DNA from: Azospirillum oryzae
GTDB taxonomy: Bacteria; Pseudomonadota; Alphaproteobacteria; Azospirillales; Azospirillaceae
Direction: 5' to 3'
Length of the DNA stretch: 64,000 nucleotides
Assembly (NCBI RefSeq): GCF_008364795.1
Contig: NZ_VTTM01000005.1
Location: 62,001-126,000, forward strand
Position numbers and translations under genes: made by a program
The notes under the pieces: generated by a model
The model's input: only the letters and a program-made list of their open reading frames with translations
Told to the model about the DNA's origin: nothing
Databases searched by the model: none
Shown here: piece by piece, positions 28,860-36,845 of the stretch
How positions within the stretch are numbered: position 1 is the first letter of the stretch
How the letters are laid out: each line of letters begins with the position of its first letter

Positions 28860-29264
28860 TCAGTCGTCGTCGCGGTCGCTGTCATGGCCGTGACGACTGC
28901 CCTCATGCTTGCCCATGGCGTCGCGGCCGAAGGCGGTGCCGTCCTGGCGGATGATCTGGCCGGCCTGGATCGCGCCCTGGCGGACGCCGCCGACGACGGT
29001 GATCTGGTCGCCGGTCTGGATGCCGTCGGGCAGGAAGCCGCGGCTGGCGACGTCGATGCGGTCGCTGCCGTCGGTCATGACGAACCAGTTCGCCGCGACC
29101 TTCTCGACTGTGCCGGTCACGGTGCCGCCGCCGGCCTTCACCACGTCGGCGATCGGCTGCGGGCTGGTCGGCTGGATGGCCGCGGCGCGGTGGTGGTCGC
29201 CGGCCAAAGCGGCGGTGGCGAGGGTGGCGGTGAGGAGGGTTGCGAGGGTAGCGGCTTTCAGCAT
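28860..29264 (-). CDS. Periplasmic OB-fold protein with acidic His-rich tail
   Basis: Protein of 134 aa. A signal peptide (LKAATLATLLTATLATAALA) precedes a single beta-barrel-like domain: VVKAGGGTVTGTVEKVAANW, FVMTDGSDRIDVASRGFLPD, then ITVVGGVRQGAIQAGQIIRQ. The pattern is that of small periplasmic OB-fold proteins (BOF/YgiW or DUF5666-like) linked to stress responses. The tail GKHEGSRHGHDSDRDDD could bind metal. First gene of the operon; its promoter region carries phased direct repeats shared with the divergent PepSY two-component operon. Confidence 0.7.
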   Translation of the reverse strand: MLKAATLATLLTATLATAALAGDHHRAAAIQPTSPQPIADVVKAGGGTVTGTVEKVAANWFVMTDGSDRIDVASRGFLPDGIQTGDQITVVGGVRQGAIQAGQIIRQDGTAFGRDAMGKHEGSRHGHDSDRDDD

Positions 29265-29342
29265 GGCATCACCTGTGGTGCGGGGTTGAGCGTCGAAGCG
29301 CCCGATGGACCGCACACTGCGCCACGCTGGCTGAGCCGAGCC

Positions 29343-29431
29343 TGAACGGGCCGTTCATCCGCCGTTCAGGATGAAAAAATGCGGTGCCCCGGCATTCGGC
29401 TGCCGTTCGGGCGCCATTCAGCGGCGGTTCA
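29343..29431. promoter_or_regulatory. Phased direct repeats between the cytochrome and two-component operons
   Basis: CGTTCA occurs at 29352 and 29363, exactly 11 bp apart, with an inverted TGAACG at 29343. Farther right, CGTTCG (29404), CATTCA (29415) and GGTTCA (29426) again follow an 11-bp step. OmpR/PhoB-family regulators bind direct repeats of this period, and such a regulator is encoded at 29835. The two groups flank a stretch with ATGAAAAAAT, where promoters for both directions could lie. Confidence 0.6.
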
Positions 29432-29503
29432 GGGATGCGACGATATGCTGGTTCGATCGCGCGGCCCCGGTGCGCGATGCTGTCCCAGGCAGAGAGGTCG
29501 ATC

Positions 29504-29830
29504 ATGAGGACCGGTCCCGCATTGCTCCTTCTCCCCATCCTGCTGTTCGCGGCGGGAACGGGCGCCCATGCCGACGACGACCACGAGCGTGCCCGCAGCG
29601 CGCTGCGCGAGGGGCGCATCCTGCCGCTGGAGCGGATCGTCGAGAGCGCCAAACAGCAATTCGGCGGCGACGTGCTCGACGTCGATCTGGAGGATGAGGA
29701 GGACGGCTTCCGCTACGAGCTGAAGCTGATCGCGCCGGACGGCCGGATCCTGAAGCTGGACTATGACGCCGCCACGGGGGAACTGCTGCGGACAAGGGGC
29801 CGCCACCGGTCCCACGGCGACGGGAGGTGA
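29504..29830 (+). CDS. PepSY-domain periplasmic protein
   Basis: Protein of 108 aa with a signal peptide (GPALLLLPILLFAAGTGAHA) and one PepSY domain: ILPLERIVESAKQQFGGDV, LDVDLEDEEDGFRYELKLI, then GRILKLDYDAATGELLRTRG. PepSY proteins often sit beside two-component genes and are thought to modulate sensors or proteases in the envelope. AGAGAGG precedes the ATG. The stop is four bases from the response regulator start, so PepSY, regulator and kinase form one operon divergent from the cytochrome operon. Confidence 0.85.
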   Translation: MRTGPALLLLPILLFAAGTGAHADDDHERARSALREGRILPLERIVESAKQQFGGDVLDVDLEDEEDGFRYELKLIAPDGRILKLDYDAATGELLRTRGRHRSHGDGR

Positions 29831-29834
29831 AGCC

Positions 29835-30494
29835 ATGCGCGTGCTGGTGGTGGAGGACACGCCGGAACTGGCCCGGCAGCTGAAGCAGCGGCTGGAGGGT
29901 GAAGGCTATGCCGTCGATACCGCCGGGGACGGCGAGGAAGGCCGCTTCCTGGGCGAAACCGAGCCCTATGACGCGGTGATCCTGGATCTGGGGCTGCCGA
30001 AGGTCGATGGGCTGACGGTGCTGCGGTCGTGGCGGCGGGCCGGCATGGCCGTTCCGGTGCTGATCCTGACCGCGCGCGATGCCTGGAACGAGAAGGTGCA
30101 GGGCATCGACGCCGGCGCCGACGATTATCTGGCGAAGCCCTTCAGCATGGAGGAACTGCTGGCCCGCGTGCGCGCGCTGATCCGCCGCGCCAAGGGCCAC
30201 GCCACCGCCGAGATCGCCTGCGGCGGGGTCGTGCTCGACACCCGCAGCGGACGGGTCACGGTGGATGGAGAGCCGGTCGAGCTGACCGCCTTCGAATACC
30301 GTGTGCTGTCCTACCTGATGCACCGCAAGGGGCAGGTGGTGTCGCGCACCGAACTGATCGAGCATGTCTATGCCCAGGATTTCGACCGGGATTCCAACAC
30401 CATCGAGGTCTTCGTCGGCCGTCTGCGCCGCAAGCTGGGGACCGACGTCATCAAGACGGTGCGCGGGCAGGGATACCGGGCGGACGAGCCGTAA
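29835..30494 (+). CDS. OmpR/PhoB-family response regulator
   Basis: Protein of 219 aa. Receiver residues ~1-115 with phospho-acceptor D51 (AVILDLGLPKVDG) and lysine in YLAKPFSMEELL; winged-helix DNA-binding domain ~125-219 (VELTAFEYRVLSYLMHRKGQ, IEVFVGRLRRKLG, TVRGQGYR). It resembles the QseB/PmrA/TctD branch of the family. It probably binds the 11-bp-phased repeats at 29343-29431 and so controls its own operon and the SHP-DHC-b561 operon. Partner kinase at 30517. Confidence 0.93.
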   Translation: MRVLVVEDTPELARQLKQRLEGEGYAVDTAGDGEEGRFLGETEPYDAVILDLGLPKVDGLTVLRSWRRAGMAVPVLILTARDAWNEKVQGIDAGADDYLAKPFSMEELLARVRALIRRAKGHATAEIACGGVVLDTRSGRVTVDGEPVELTAFEYRVLSYLMHRKGQVVSRTELIEHVYAQDFDRDSNTIEVFVGRLRRKLGTDVIKTVRGQGYRADEP

Positions 30495-30516
30495 GGACAA
30501 GGCATAGGAACTGGCG

Positions 30517-31893
30517 ATGAGATGGACGGACTCGCTGCGCTTCCGGCTGCTGGCCGGCGCGGCCGTGTGGGTGGCGCTGGCGCTGATGCTGGCGGGCTGG
30601 ATCATCGCCGACCTGTTCCAGACCCATGTCCGCCAGCGCTTCGAGGCGGAACTGACCAATCATCTGGAACAGCTGGCGGCGGTGCTGGAGATCGGCCCGG
30701 ACGGCAGGCCGGCGCTGCGCCAGCCCTTGAGCGATCCGCGCTTCCGCCGGCCGCTGTCGGGACTCTACTGGCAAGTGGGGGAGAGCGGGGATGCGCCGCT
30801 GCGCTCGCGCTCGCTGTGGGACAGCGTGCTGAACCTGCCCGACGACCGGGTGGAGGACGGGTCGCTGCACCGGCACAGCGCGGCGGGACCAGCGAACCAG
30901 TCGCTGTTCGTGCTGGAGCGCTTCGTCCTGCTGCCCGAGCGGGCGGAGCCGATCCGCATCGCCGTGGCCGCCGACCGGGCCGAGTTGGCGGGCGTCACCC
31001 GCGCCTTCAACGCCACGCTGGCGCTGTCTTTGGCCGTGCTGGCCGCAGCGCTGATCGCCGCGGCGCTGATCCAAGTGCAGATCGGGTTGAAGCCGCTTTC
31101 CCGCCTGCGCGGCGCGCTGGCCGAGGTGCGGGCCGGGCGGAAGAAGCGCTTCGACGTGGCGATGCCGACGGAGATCCGGCCGCTGGTGGAGGATCTGAAC
31201 GCGCTGCTGGCCCATGCGGAGGAAACCGTCGGGCGCGGGCGGCTGCAGGCCGGCAATCTGGCCCACGCGCTGAAAACCAACCTCGCCGTGCTGGCGAACG
31301 AAGCCGCCACGCTGGACGAGCGCAACGCGCGCGAGGTGGGGGCGGCGATGGTCCGGCAGGTGGAGTTGATGCGCCGGCATGTCGACCATCACATGGCCCG
31401 CGCCCGCGCCGCCGCCGCCCGTGGCGTGCCGGGCATCAGCACGCCGGTGCCGGACTGCGTCGCAGCGCTGGCACGGGTGATGCGCAAGCTGCATTCGGAC
31501 AAGGGGCTGGACATTCGCGTCGATGCCGCCGACGGACTGCTGTTCGCCGGCGAGCGCGAGGATCTGGACGAGATGCTGGGCAACCTGCTGGACAACGCCT
31601 GCAAATGGGCGCGCGGCCGGGTCGAGGTGACGGGCCGCGTGGAGATGGGCCAAGCGGAGGCCGGCGGCATGCTGTCCGTCACGCTGGACGACGACGGCCC
31701 CGGCCTGCCCGACGACTGCCGCGAAGCGGCGCTGGAGCCGGGGGTGCGGCTGGACGAGAGCACGCCGGGGACGGGGCTCGGCCTTGCGGTCGTGCGGGAT
31801 GTGGCGCGGCTTTATGGCGGCGACATCCAGCTCGGCGCATCGCCGCTGGGCGGGCTGCGGGCGACGCTGCGGTTGCCGGCGGCGGGGGCGTGA
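30517..31893 (+). CDS. Sensor histidine kinase (partner of 29835 regulator)
   Basis: Protein of 458 aa. An N-terminal membrane helix (LLAGAAVWVALALMLAGWII), a periplasmic domain (~38-155) with a GLYWQVGESG segment, and a second helix (LALSLAVLAAALIAAALIQV) are followed by a HAMP-like linker, a histidine box with H250 (GNLAHALKTNLAVLAN) and an HATPase domain (LGNLLDNACKWARG, DDDGPGLPDDCR, GTGLGLAVVRDVARLYGG). The LAHALKTNLAVL box, in which Lys replaces the usual Arg, is typical of the PhoQ/QseC-like group. The ligand is unknown. The context suggests sensing of redox or metal stress handled by the divergent cytochrome operon. Confidence 0.9.
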   Translation: MRWTDSLRFRLLAGAAVWVALALMLAGWIIADLFQTHVRQRFEAELTNHLEQLAAVLEIGPDGRPALRQPLSDPRFRRPLSGLYWQVGESGDAPLRSRSLWDSVLNLPDDRVEDGSLHRHSAAGPANQSLFVLERFVLLPERAEPIRIAVAADRAELAGVTRAFNATLALSLAVLAAALIAAALIQVQIGLKPLSRLRGALAEVRAGRKKRFDVAMPTEIRPLVEDLNALLAHAEETVGRGRLQAGNLAHALKTNLAVLANEAATLDERNAREVGAAMVRQVELMRRHVDHHMARARAAAARGVPGISTPVPDCVAALARVMRKLHSDKGLDIRVDAADGLLFAGEREDLDEMLGNLLDNACKWARGRVEVTGRVEMGQAEAGGMLSVTLDDDGPGLPDDCREAALEPGVRLDESTPGTGLGLAVVRDVARLYGGDIQLGASPLGGLRATLRLPAAGA

Positions 31894-31918
31894 CGGGGTC
31901 GTACGGCTTGGCCGGCCG

Positions 31919-32155
31919 TCACGCCGTCAGCCAGCGTGCGATGTCCTCCACCTTCGGCAGGCCGCCGGCATGGACGAGCTTGCCGTCCACCACCACGCCC
32001 GGCGTCGACAGCACGCCATAGCCGGCAATCGCGGCATAGTCGGTGATCTTGTCGATCCGGACCGGCACGCCGAGGCGTTCGGCCTCGGCCCGGACCATGT
32101 CCTCCGTCGTCTGGCACCGCTTGCAGCCGGGGCCGAGCACCTTCACGTCCTTCAT
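31919..32155 (-). CDS. Thioredoxin-like small redox protein
   Basis: Protein of 78 aa of the TM0996/MTH895 type of glutaredoxin-like thioredoxins: KDVKVLGPGCKRCQTTEDMV holds the CxxC active site, and GVLSTPGVVVDGKLVHAGGL holds the cis-proline loop. GGAGG with perfect spacing selects the ATG at 32155 over a GTG 12 bases upstream. It sits 15 bp behind the permease gene. In many bacteria this pair is found with arsenic or other metalloid resistance genes, where the thioredoxin is thought to service the permease or its substrate. Confidence 0.88.
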   Translation of the reverse strand: MKDVKVLGPGCKRCQTTEDMVRAEAERLGVPVRIDKITDYAAIAGYGVLSTPGVVVDGKLVHAGGLPKVEDIARWLTA

Positions 32156-32170
32156 CGCGTCCTCCACCGG

Positions 32171-33223
32171 TCAGGCGAACAAGAAGTTGAACAGGAAGCC
32201 AACGGCGAGGATGCCGAGCCCGACCACCCCGGCGAACAGGGCGATCAGGCGGACGGTCAGCACCTTGCGCAGGATGATCATCTCCGGCAGCGACAGGGCG
32301 ATGACCGACATCATGAAGGCCAGCACCGTGCCGATGGCCGCACCCTTGCCGATCAGCGCCTCCACCACCGGAATGATGCCGGCGGCGTTCGAATACATCG
32401 GGATCCCGAGCAGGACGGCGGCGGGCACCGACCACCAGGCATCCCGTCCCATGATCGCCGCCAGCAGGTCCGCCGGGGCATAGCCGTGGATCAGGGCGCC
32501 GACGGCGATGCCGGCGACGATCCACGCCCAAACCCGGCCGACGATGTCGCGCACGGCCTCGATGCCCGCGCGGATGCGGTCGACGGGGGACGGCGTCTCC
32601 TCCGGCGGGGCCGCGCCGCCGCTGCGCACGGCCAGCACCCAGGGCTCCAGCCAGCCTTCCAGATGCAGCCGGCCGATCACCCAGCCGGCGACAATGGCGA
32701 CCGCCAGCCCGAAGCCGAGATAGGCCAGCGCCACCCGCCAGCCCACCAGCGCGAACAGCAGGCCGAGCGCCACCTCGTTGATCATCGGCGCCGCGATCAG
32801 GAAGGAGAAGGTCACGCCCAGCGGCACGCCGGCCGACACGAAGCCGATGAACAGCGGCACCGCGGAGCAGGAGCAGAAGGGCGTCACGATCCCCAGCCCG
32901 GCGGCGGCGACGTTGCCGATGCCCTCGCGCCGGCCGGCGAGCAGCGCACGCGTCCGTTCCGGCGAGAAGAAGCTGCGGACGACGCCCATGGCGAAGACCA
33001 CCAGCGTCAGCAGCATCAGCACCTTCGGCGTGTCGTAGACGAAGAAGCGGACGGACTCCGCGGACGCGCTGCCGGGAACCAGCGGCAGGCGCGAGACCAC
33101 CCAGCCGGACAGGGGAACGAGCTGGCTGTAAAGCGCCACCCAGGCCGCCAGTGCCGCCAGGGTGGCCGCGAACCACAGGCCCGTGTTCGGGCGTCGCGGG
33201 TCCGCCGGCGATGCAATGGTCAT
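32171..33223 (-). CDS. YraQ/DUF318-family permease
   Basis: Protein of 350 aa with about eight hydrophobic segments. The family motif is GIVTPFCSCSAVPLFIGFVS, with the invariant CSCS, repeated as GIPMYSNAAGIIPVVEALI in the second half. Relatives include ArsP-type exporters of organoarsenicals and permeases of unknown substrate. A ~30-residue Arg-rich cytoplasmic loop (PEETPSPVDRIRAGIEAV) joins the halves. The ATG at 33223 is preceded by GCGGGTGACGG. Operon partner is the thioredoxin-like gene. No ArsR regulator is seen nearby. Confidence 0.87.
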   Translation of the reverse strand: MTIASPADPRRPNTGLWFAATLAALAAWVALYSQLVPLSGWVVSRLPLVPGSASAESVRFFVYDTPKVLMLLTLVVFAMGVVRSFFSPERTRALLAGRREGIGNVAAAGLGIVTPFCSCSAVPLFIGFVSAGVPLGVTFSFLIAAPMINEVALGLLFALVGWRVALAYLGFGLAVAIVAGWVIGRLHLEGWLEPWVLAVRSGGAAPPEETPSPVDRIRAGIEAVRDIVGRVWAWIVAGIAVGALIHGYAPADLLAAIMGRDAWWSVPAAVLLGIPMYSNAAGIIPVVEALIGKGAAIGTVLAFMMSVIALSLPEMIILRKVLTVRLIALFAGVVGLGILAVGFLFNFLFA

Positions 33224-33530
33224 GGCCGTCACCCGCCATAGTGCATGAGTGTATTCTAATGCCGGCACCGTGCCGTCGGCAATCGCCAGACGGTAGGGCA
33301 TGTCGCCACATTCGGGCGCAGTGCTGCGCGGAGGACATCACGGCCATGCGCCGGCCGACACCGATCCGCCCAGGGAAACGAGCCGCCGCAGGACGTTGCG
33401 TTGCGTATTGGGCGCATTCCACATCCCAGGCAACGCCCGCTCCGGATCTGCGACAAGCTGGCGCGGTCGCCGCTCTATCAGATAGGCCTAATATCGTCGT
33501 GGGGGTGCTGATTTCCGACGGGAGGTTCCG
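33224..33530. other. 307-base divergent intergenic region
   Basis: Separates the permease (minus) from the EF-hand gene (plus). A candidate minus-strand promoter lies at 33253-33282 (see that entry). For the plus strand there is GGAGG before the EF-hand start but no promoter I can support. No gene is evident in the rest. Confidence 0.55.
33253..33282 (-). promoter_or_regulatory. Candidate promoter of the permease-thioredoxin operon
   Basis: On the minus strand TTGCCG (33282-33277) and TAGAAT (33258-33253) are 18 bases apart, near the sigma-70 consensus. The spacer contains GGCACGGTGCC, an inverted repeat that could be an operator. Transcription would start about 25 bases before the start codon. 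Confidence 0.45.
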
Positions 33531-33902
33531 ATGAAACGCTTCCTCATTGCTGCGCTTTGCACCGGGCTGCTGGTTGGCGGCTCCGCTCTTGCCCAGACCG
33601 GGCCGGGTCCCGGCATGGGTCAGGGAATGGGCGGTCAGGGGATGGGCCAGGGCATGGGTCCGGGCAAAGGCATGGGCGGCACCGGTGCGATGCACCAGCA
33701 GATGTTCGACCAGCTCGATGCGGATAAGGACGGCGTCATCAGCCGGAAGGAGTTCGTCGATGCGCCGCGCGGCGGTCCCGGTTCGATGACCGATGTCGCC
33801 AAGTCGCGCCGCGGCACCCGGTTCGACCGGTTCGACAAGAACAAGGACGGCAAGCTGACGCCCGAGGAATGGGGCGCCTGGACGCCGGCCAAGACCAAGT
33901 GA
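33531..33902 (+). CDS. Exported EF-hand protein with Gly/Met-rich spacer
   Basis: Protein of 123 aa. Signal peptide (RFLIAALCTGLLVGGSALAQ), then a ~30-residue low-complexity stretch of repeated GMGQ/GMGG units, then two EF-hands: DADKDGVISRKE and DKNKDGKLTPEE, both with all calcium-coordinating positions filled. GGAGG precedes the start. Exported two-EF-hand proteins are common in alphaproteobacteria, but their functions are mostly unknown; calcium binding is the safe inference. The Met-rich spacer could bind copper. Monocistronic, ending in a UUCG hairpin. Confidence 0.88.
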   Translation: MKRFLIAALCTGLLVGGSALAQTGPGPGMGQGMGGQGMGQGMGPGKGMGGTGAMHQQMFDQLDADKDGVISRKEFVDAPRGGPGSMTDVAKSRRGTRFDRFDKNKDGKLTPEEWGAWTPAKTK

Positions 33903-33917
33903 CACCTTCGGGTGTCA
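33900..33917 (+). terminator. UUCG stem-loop at the end of the EF-hand gene
   Basis: TGACACC, loop TTCG, GGTGTCA: a 7-bp perfect stem starting at the stop codon. No T-run follows, so it may stabilise the 3' end instead of terminating by itself. Confidence 0.45.
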
Positions 33918-34055
33918 TCCAGCCGGCGCCTGCCCGGCCGCCATTTCCACCCTTCCGGGAATGACGGCCGAGGGGCGTTGGCGTCTCTGGACCATGCACG
34001 GCTTCCCCCGGCCTGCGGCAAACTGTCCGGCGGGAGTTCGGGCTGCGGATGCGGT

Positions 34056-34085
34056 TTGCCTTCCGCGCTAATATATTAGTATAAT
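34056..34085 (+). promoter_or_regulatory. Strong promoter with palindromic operator in the spacer
   Basis: TTGCCT at 34056-34061 and a perfect TATAAT at 34080-34085 are 18 bases apart. Between them, touching the -10 box, is the perfect 12-bp palindrome CTAATATATTAG (34068-34079). A repressor bound there would block RNA polymerase. The AT-rich patch stands out in GC-rich DNA. It serves the 26-codon frame at 34117 and probably the epimerase gene behind it. Confidence 0.65.
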
Positions 34086-34116
34086 ACAGCCACGATCCAT
34101 CCGGTGAGGCCCCATC

Positions 34117-34197
34117 ATGACCGCCGACCCATTGGAGACGGCGCTGCTCCTGCGCGTGGTGATGGTTCTGGGGCTGCTGCTTCTCGGTTTTTACTAA
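34117..34197 (+). CDS. 26-residue putative membrane peptide
   Basis: ATG with GGTGAGG seven bases upstream, TAA at 34195. The product has an acidic N-terminus (MTADPLETALL) and a single hydrophobic helix (LRVVMVLGLLLLGFY) reaching the C-terminus, like KdpF-type small membrane proteins. It lies 32 bases behind the strong promoter/operator at 34056-34085 and 25 bases before the aldose epimerase gene. Not recognised. It could be a real small protein or a leader frame for the epimerase. Confidence 0.5.
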   Translation: MTADPLETALLLRVVMVLGLLLLGFY

Positions 34198-34222
34198 CCT
34201 CTTCCACAGGGATGCCTGGACC

Positions 34223-35296
34223 ATGGCGACCGACCTCAAGCGTGAGAATTTCTCCGCCACCATCGACGGCAAGCCGGTGGATCTGTTCACCCTGCGCAAC
34301 CGCCACGGCATGGTGGTGCGCATCACCAATTACGGCGCCAAGATCGAGCAGGTCCTGGTCCCCGACCGCGACGGCATGCTGGGCGACGTCGTCCAGGGCT
34401 ATGACGGGATCGAGGGCGTGATGGGCGGGCAGGCGTCGATGGGGTCCTTCATCGGGCGCTATTGCGGGCGCATCCCTGACGGGCGCTTCACGCTGGACGG
34501 CGTCGCCCATCAGGCCGCGGTGAACAGCCCGCCCAACACCCTGCATGGCGGCCAGCGCGGGTCGCGCTTCCGCGTCTTCGACGCCCGGCAGTTGGACGAG
34601 GCCAGCCTGGAACTGACCTATGTCTTCCAGGATGGCGAGGAGGGCTTTCCCGGCACCCTGCCGCTGCGGTTGGTCTATACGGTCGGCGACGACAACGCCC
34701 TGACCATCGCCTGGACCGCGGTGGCGGCCGACAGGACCACCATCGCCAACTTCACCGACCATACCTTCTTCAACCTGTCGGGCGATCCGGGATCGTCGAT
34801 CCTCGACCATGTCGCCACCGTTCATGCCGGCCGCTATCTGGCGCTCGGCGAGACCGCGGTGCCGACGGGGGAGATCGTGGACGTCACCGGCACCCCGCAC
34901 GACTTCCGCACCCCGGCGGCGCTGGGCGCCCGCATCGACGCCGACGACCGCATGCTGGCGCTCGGCAAGGGCTATGACCTGCATTACGTGATCGACAAGC
35001 CGGCAAATGGCCCGGCGCCTGTCCTCCATGCCCGCTTCCTGCACCCGGCCAGCGGCCGGACACTGGAGGTGCTGTCCACCGAACCCGGCCTGCAGCTCTA
35101 CACCGGCAATTTCCTGGAGGGCAAAGCCCCGCGGGACGTCGGCAAGGGCGGCACGCTCTATATAAAGCACAGCGCCTTCTGCGCCGAGCCGTCGAAATTC
35201 CCCAACGCCGTCAACATCCCCTCCTTCCCGTCGACGGTGCTGCGTCCCGGCCAATGGTCCGCCGGGTCCATCGTCTACCGGTTCGGGGTCGCCTGA
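34223..35296 (+). CDS. galM: Aldose 1-epimerase (mutarotase)
   Basis: Protein of 357 aa that interconverts alpha and beta anomers of aldohexoses in the cytoplasm or periplasm; no signal peptide is seen. Motifs: FIGRYCGRIPDGRFTLDG, NTLHGGQRGSRFRVFDAR with a substrate-binding His, FTDHTFFNLSGDPGSSILDH with the catalytic His, and a C-terminal TEPGLQLYTGNFLEGK with the likely catalytic-base Glu region nearby. Length is normal for bacterial GalM. Followed by pyruvate kinase 49 bp downstream, which suggests a joint role in sugar use. Confidence 0.93.
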   Translation: MATDLKRENFSATIDGKPVDLFTLRNRHGMVVRITNYGAKIEQVLVPDRDGMLGDVVQGYDGIEGVMGGQASMGSFIGRYCGRIPDGRFTLDGVAHQAAVNSPPNTLHGGQRGSRFRVFDARQLDEASLELTYVFQDGEEGFPGTLPLRLVYTVGDDNALTIAWTAVAADRTTIANFTDHTFFNLSGDPGSSILDHVATVHAGRYLALGETAVPTGEIVDVTGTPHDFRTPAALGARIDADDRMLALGKGYDLHYVIDKPANGPAPVLHARFLHPASGRTLEVLSTEPGLQLYTGNFLEGKAPRDVGKGGTLYIKHSAFCAEPSKFPNAVNIPSFPSTVLRPGQWSAGSIVYRFGVA

Positions 35297-35345
35297 GGCG
35301 GCGACACGCCGCCCGCCCCCATTCCTTTTCGGAGTCCCTACCGCC

Positions 35346-36845
35346 ATGAACACCGCCAAGCCGATCCGCCGTTACCGGCAGACCAAAGTCGTCGCCACGC
35401 TGGGTCCGTCCTCCTCTTCTCCCGAAATGATCCGCCGCCTGTTCGAGGCCGGCGTCGACGTCTTCCGCCTGAATTTCAGCCACGGCAGCCACCAGGACCA
35501 TGGCGAGCGGGTCCGCGCCATCCGCGCGCTGGAGGAGGAGACCGGCCGCCCCATCGCCATCATGGCCGACCTGCAGGGGCCGAAGCTGCGGCTGGGCCGC
35601 TTCGCCGACGGGCCGGTGACGCTGACCGCCGGCCAGCCCTTCTGCCTCGACCTGCTGGCGGAACCGGGTGACGCCCGCCGCGTCGGCATGCCTCATCCGG
35701 AGATCTTCGCCGCCCTGGTGCCGGACGCCGAACTGCTGCTGGACGACGGCAAGGTGCGGCTGCGGGTGACCGCCTGCGGCGCCGATTACGCCGAGACCAT
35801 TGTGGTGTCGGGGACGAAGCTGTCGGACCGCAAGGGCGTCAACGTCCCCGGCGTGGTGCTGCCGCTGTCGCCGCTCACGCCCAAGGACCGCGCCGATCTG
35901 GACTTCGCGCTCGACCAGGGGGTGGACTGGGTGGCGCTGAGCTTCGTCCAGCGGCCGGAGGACGTGGCGGAGGCGCGCAAGCTGATCGCCGGCCGCGCCG
36001 CCCTGCTGTCGAAGCTGGAGAAGCCGCAGGCGATCCAGCATCTTGACCGCATCGTCGAGATGTCGGACGGCGTCATGGTGGCGCGCGGCGACCTGGGTGT
36101 CGAAATGCCGCCGGAAGACGTGCCGTCGATCCAGAAGCGCATCATCCGCGCCGCCCGTCTGGCCGGCAAGCCGGTGATCGTCGCCACCCAGATGCTGGAA
36201 TCGATGATCTCCGCCCCCGCCCCGACGCGGGCCGAGGCGTCCGACGTCGCCACCGCAGTGTTCGACGGCGCCGATGCCGTCATGCTGTCGGCGGAAACCG
36301 CGTCCGGTGAATATCCGGTGGAAGCGGTGTCGATCATGGACCGCATCGCGCGGCGGGTGGAAGGCGACCCGCTGTACCGCGGGCTGATGGATGCCCAGCA
36401 TGCCGATCCCGAACAGACGGAATCGGACGCCATCACCGCCGCCGCCCGGCAGGTCGCCCATACGGTGAAGGCGGCGGCCATCGCCACCTACACCACCAGC
36501 GGCTCCACCACGCTGCGGGCGGCGCGCGAGCGGCCGGAGGTGCCGATCCTCTGCCTGACCGAAAACGCCGCCATCGCGCGGCGGATGGTGCTGGCCTATG
36601 GCGTCCATGCGGTGCTGACGGAGGATGTGCAGAGCTTCTCCGACATGGTGCACAAGGCGGCCCGGCTGGCCTATGTCCACGGGCTGGCGGAGGAAGGGCA
36701 GCGGCTGGTCATCACCGCCGGCGTGCCCTTCGGCATGCCGGGATCGACCAACATCCTGCGCATCGCCTGGGTCGAGGCGCCGAGCAGCCCGAACCGTGAG
36801 CGCGAGGCGCGCGCCCGTCAGCCGATGGCCTTCGCCGACGCCTGA
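35346..36845 (+). CDS. pyk: Pyruvate kinase
   Basis: Protein of 499 aa that converts phosphoenolpyruvate and ADP to pyruvate and ATP. Seen: KVVATLGPSSSSPEMIRRLF, VFRLNFSHG with substrate Asn/Arg residues, DLQGPKLRLGRF, the active-site signature around AILLSKLEKPQAIQHLD and MVARGDLGVEMPPEDVP, VATQMLESMI, ADAVMLSAETASGEYPVEAV and a C-terminal allosteric domain (AAAIATYTTSGSTTLRAARE, VITAGVPFGMPGSTNILRI). Full length. In an organism using the Entner-Doudoroff route this is a main ATP-forming step; the pgl gene lies about 16 kb away. Confidence 0.96.
   Translation: MNTAKPIRRYRQTKVVATLGPSSSSPEMIRRLFEAGVDVFRLNFSHGSHQDHGERVRAIRALEEETGRPIAIMADLQGPKLRLGRFADGPVTLTAGQPFCLDLLAEPGDARRVGMPHPEIFAALVPDAELLLDDGKVRLRVTACGADYAETIVVSGTKLSDRKGVNVPGVVLPLSPLTPKDRADLDFALDQGVDWVALSFVQRPEDVAEARKLIAGRAALLSKLEKPQAIQHLDRIVEMSDGVMVARGDLGVEMPPEDVPSIQKRIIRAARLAGKPVIVATQMLESMISAPAPTRAEASDVATAVFDGADAVMLSAETASGEYPVEAVSIMDRIARRVEGDPLYRGLMDAQHADPEQTESDAITAAARQVAHTVKAAAIATYTTSGSTTLRAARERPEVPILCLTENAAIARRMVLAYGVHAVLTEDVQSFSDMVHKAARLAYVHGLAEEGQRLVITAGVPFGMPGSTNILRIAWVEAPSSPNREREARARQPMAFADA

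Noticed and set aside
33918..34020. Open stretch after the EF-hand gene as a further small gene
   Set aside because: No start with a ribosome binding site and no coding pattern; treated as intergenic.
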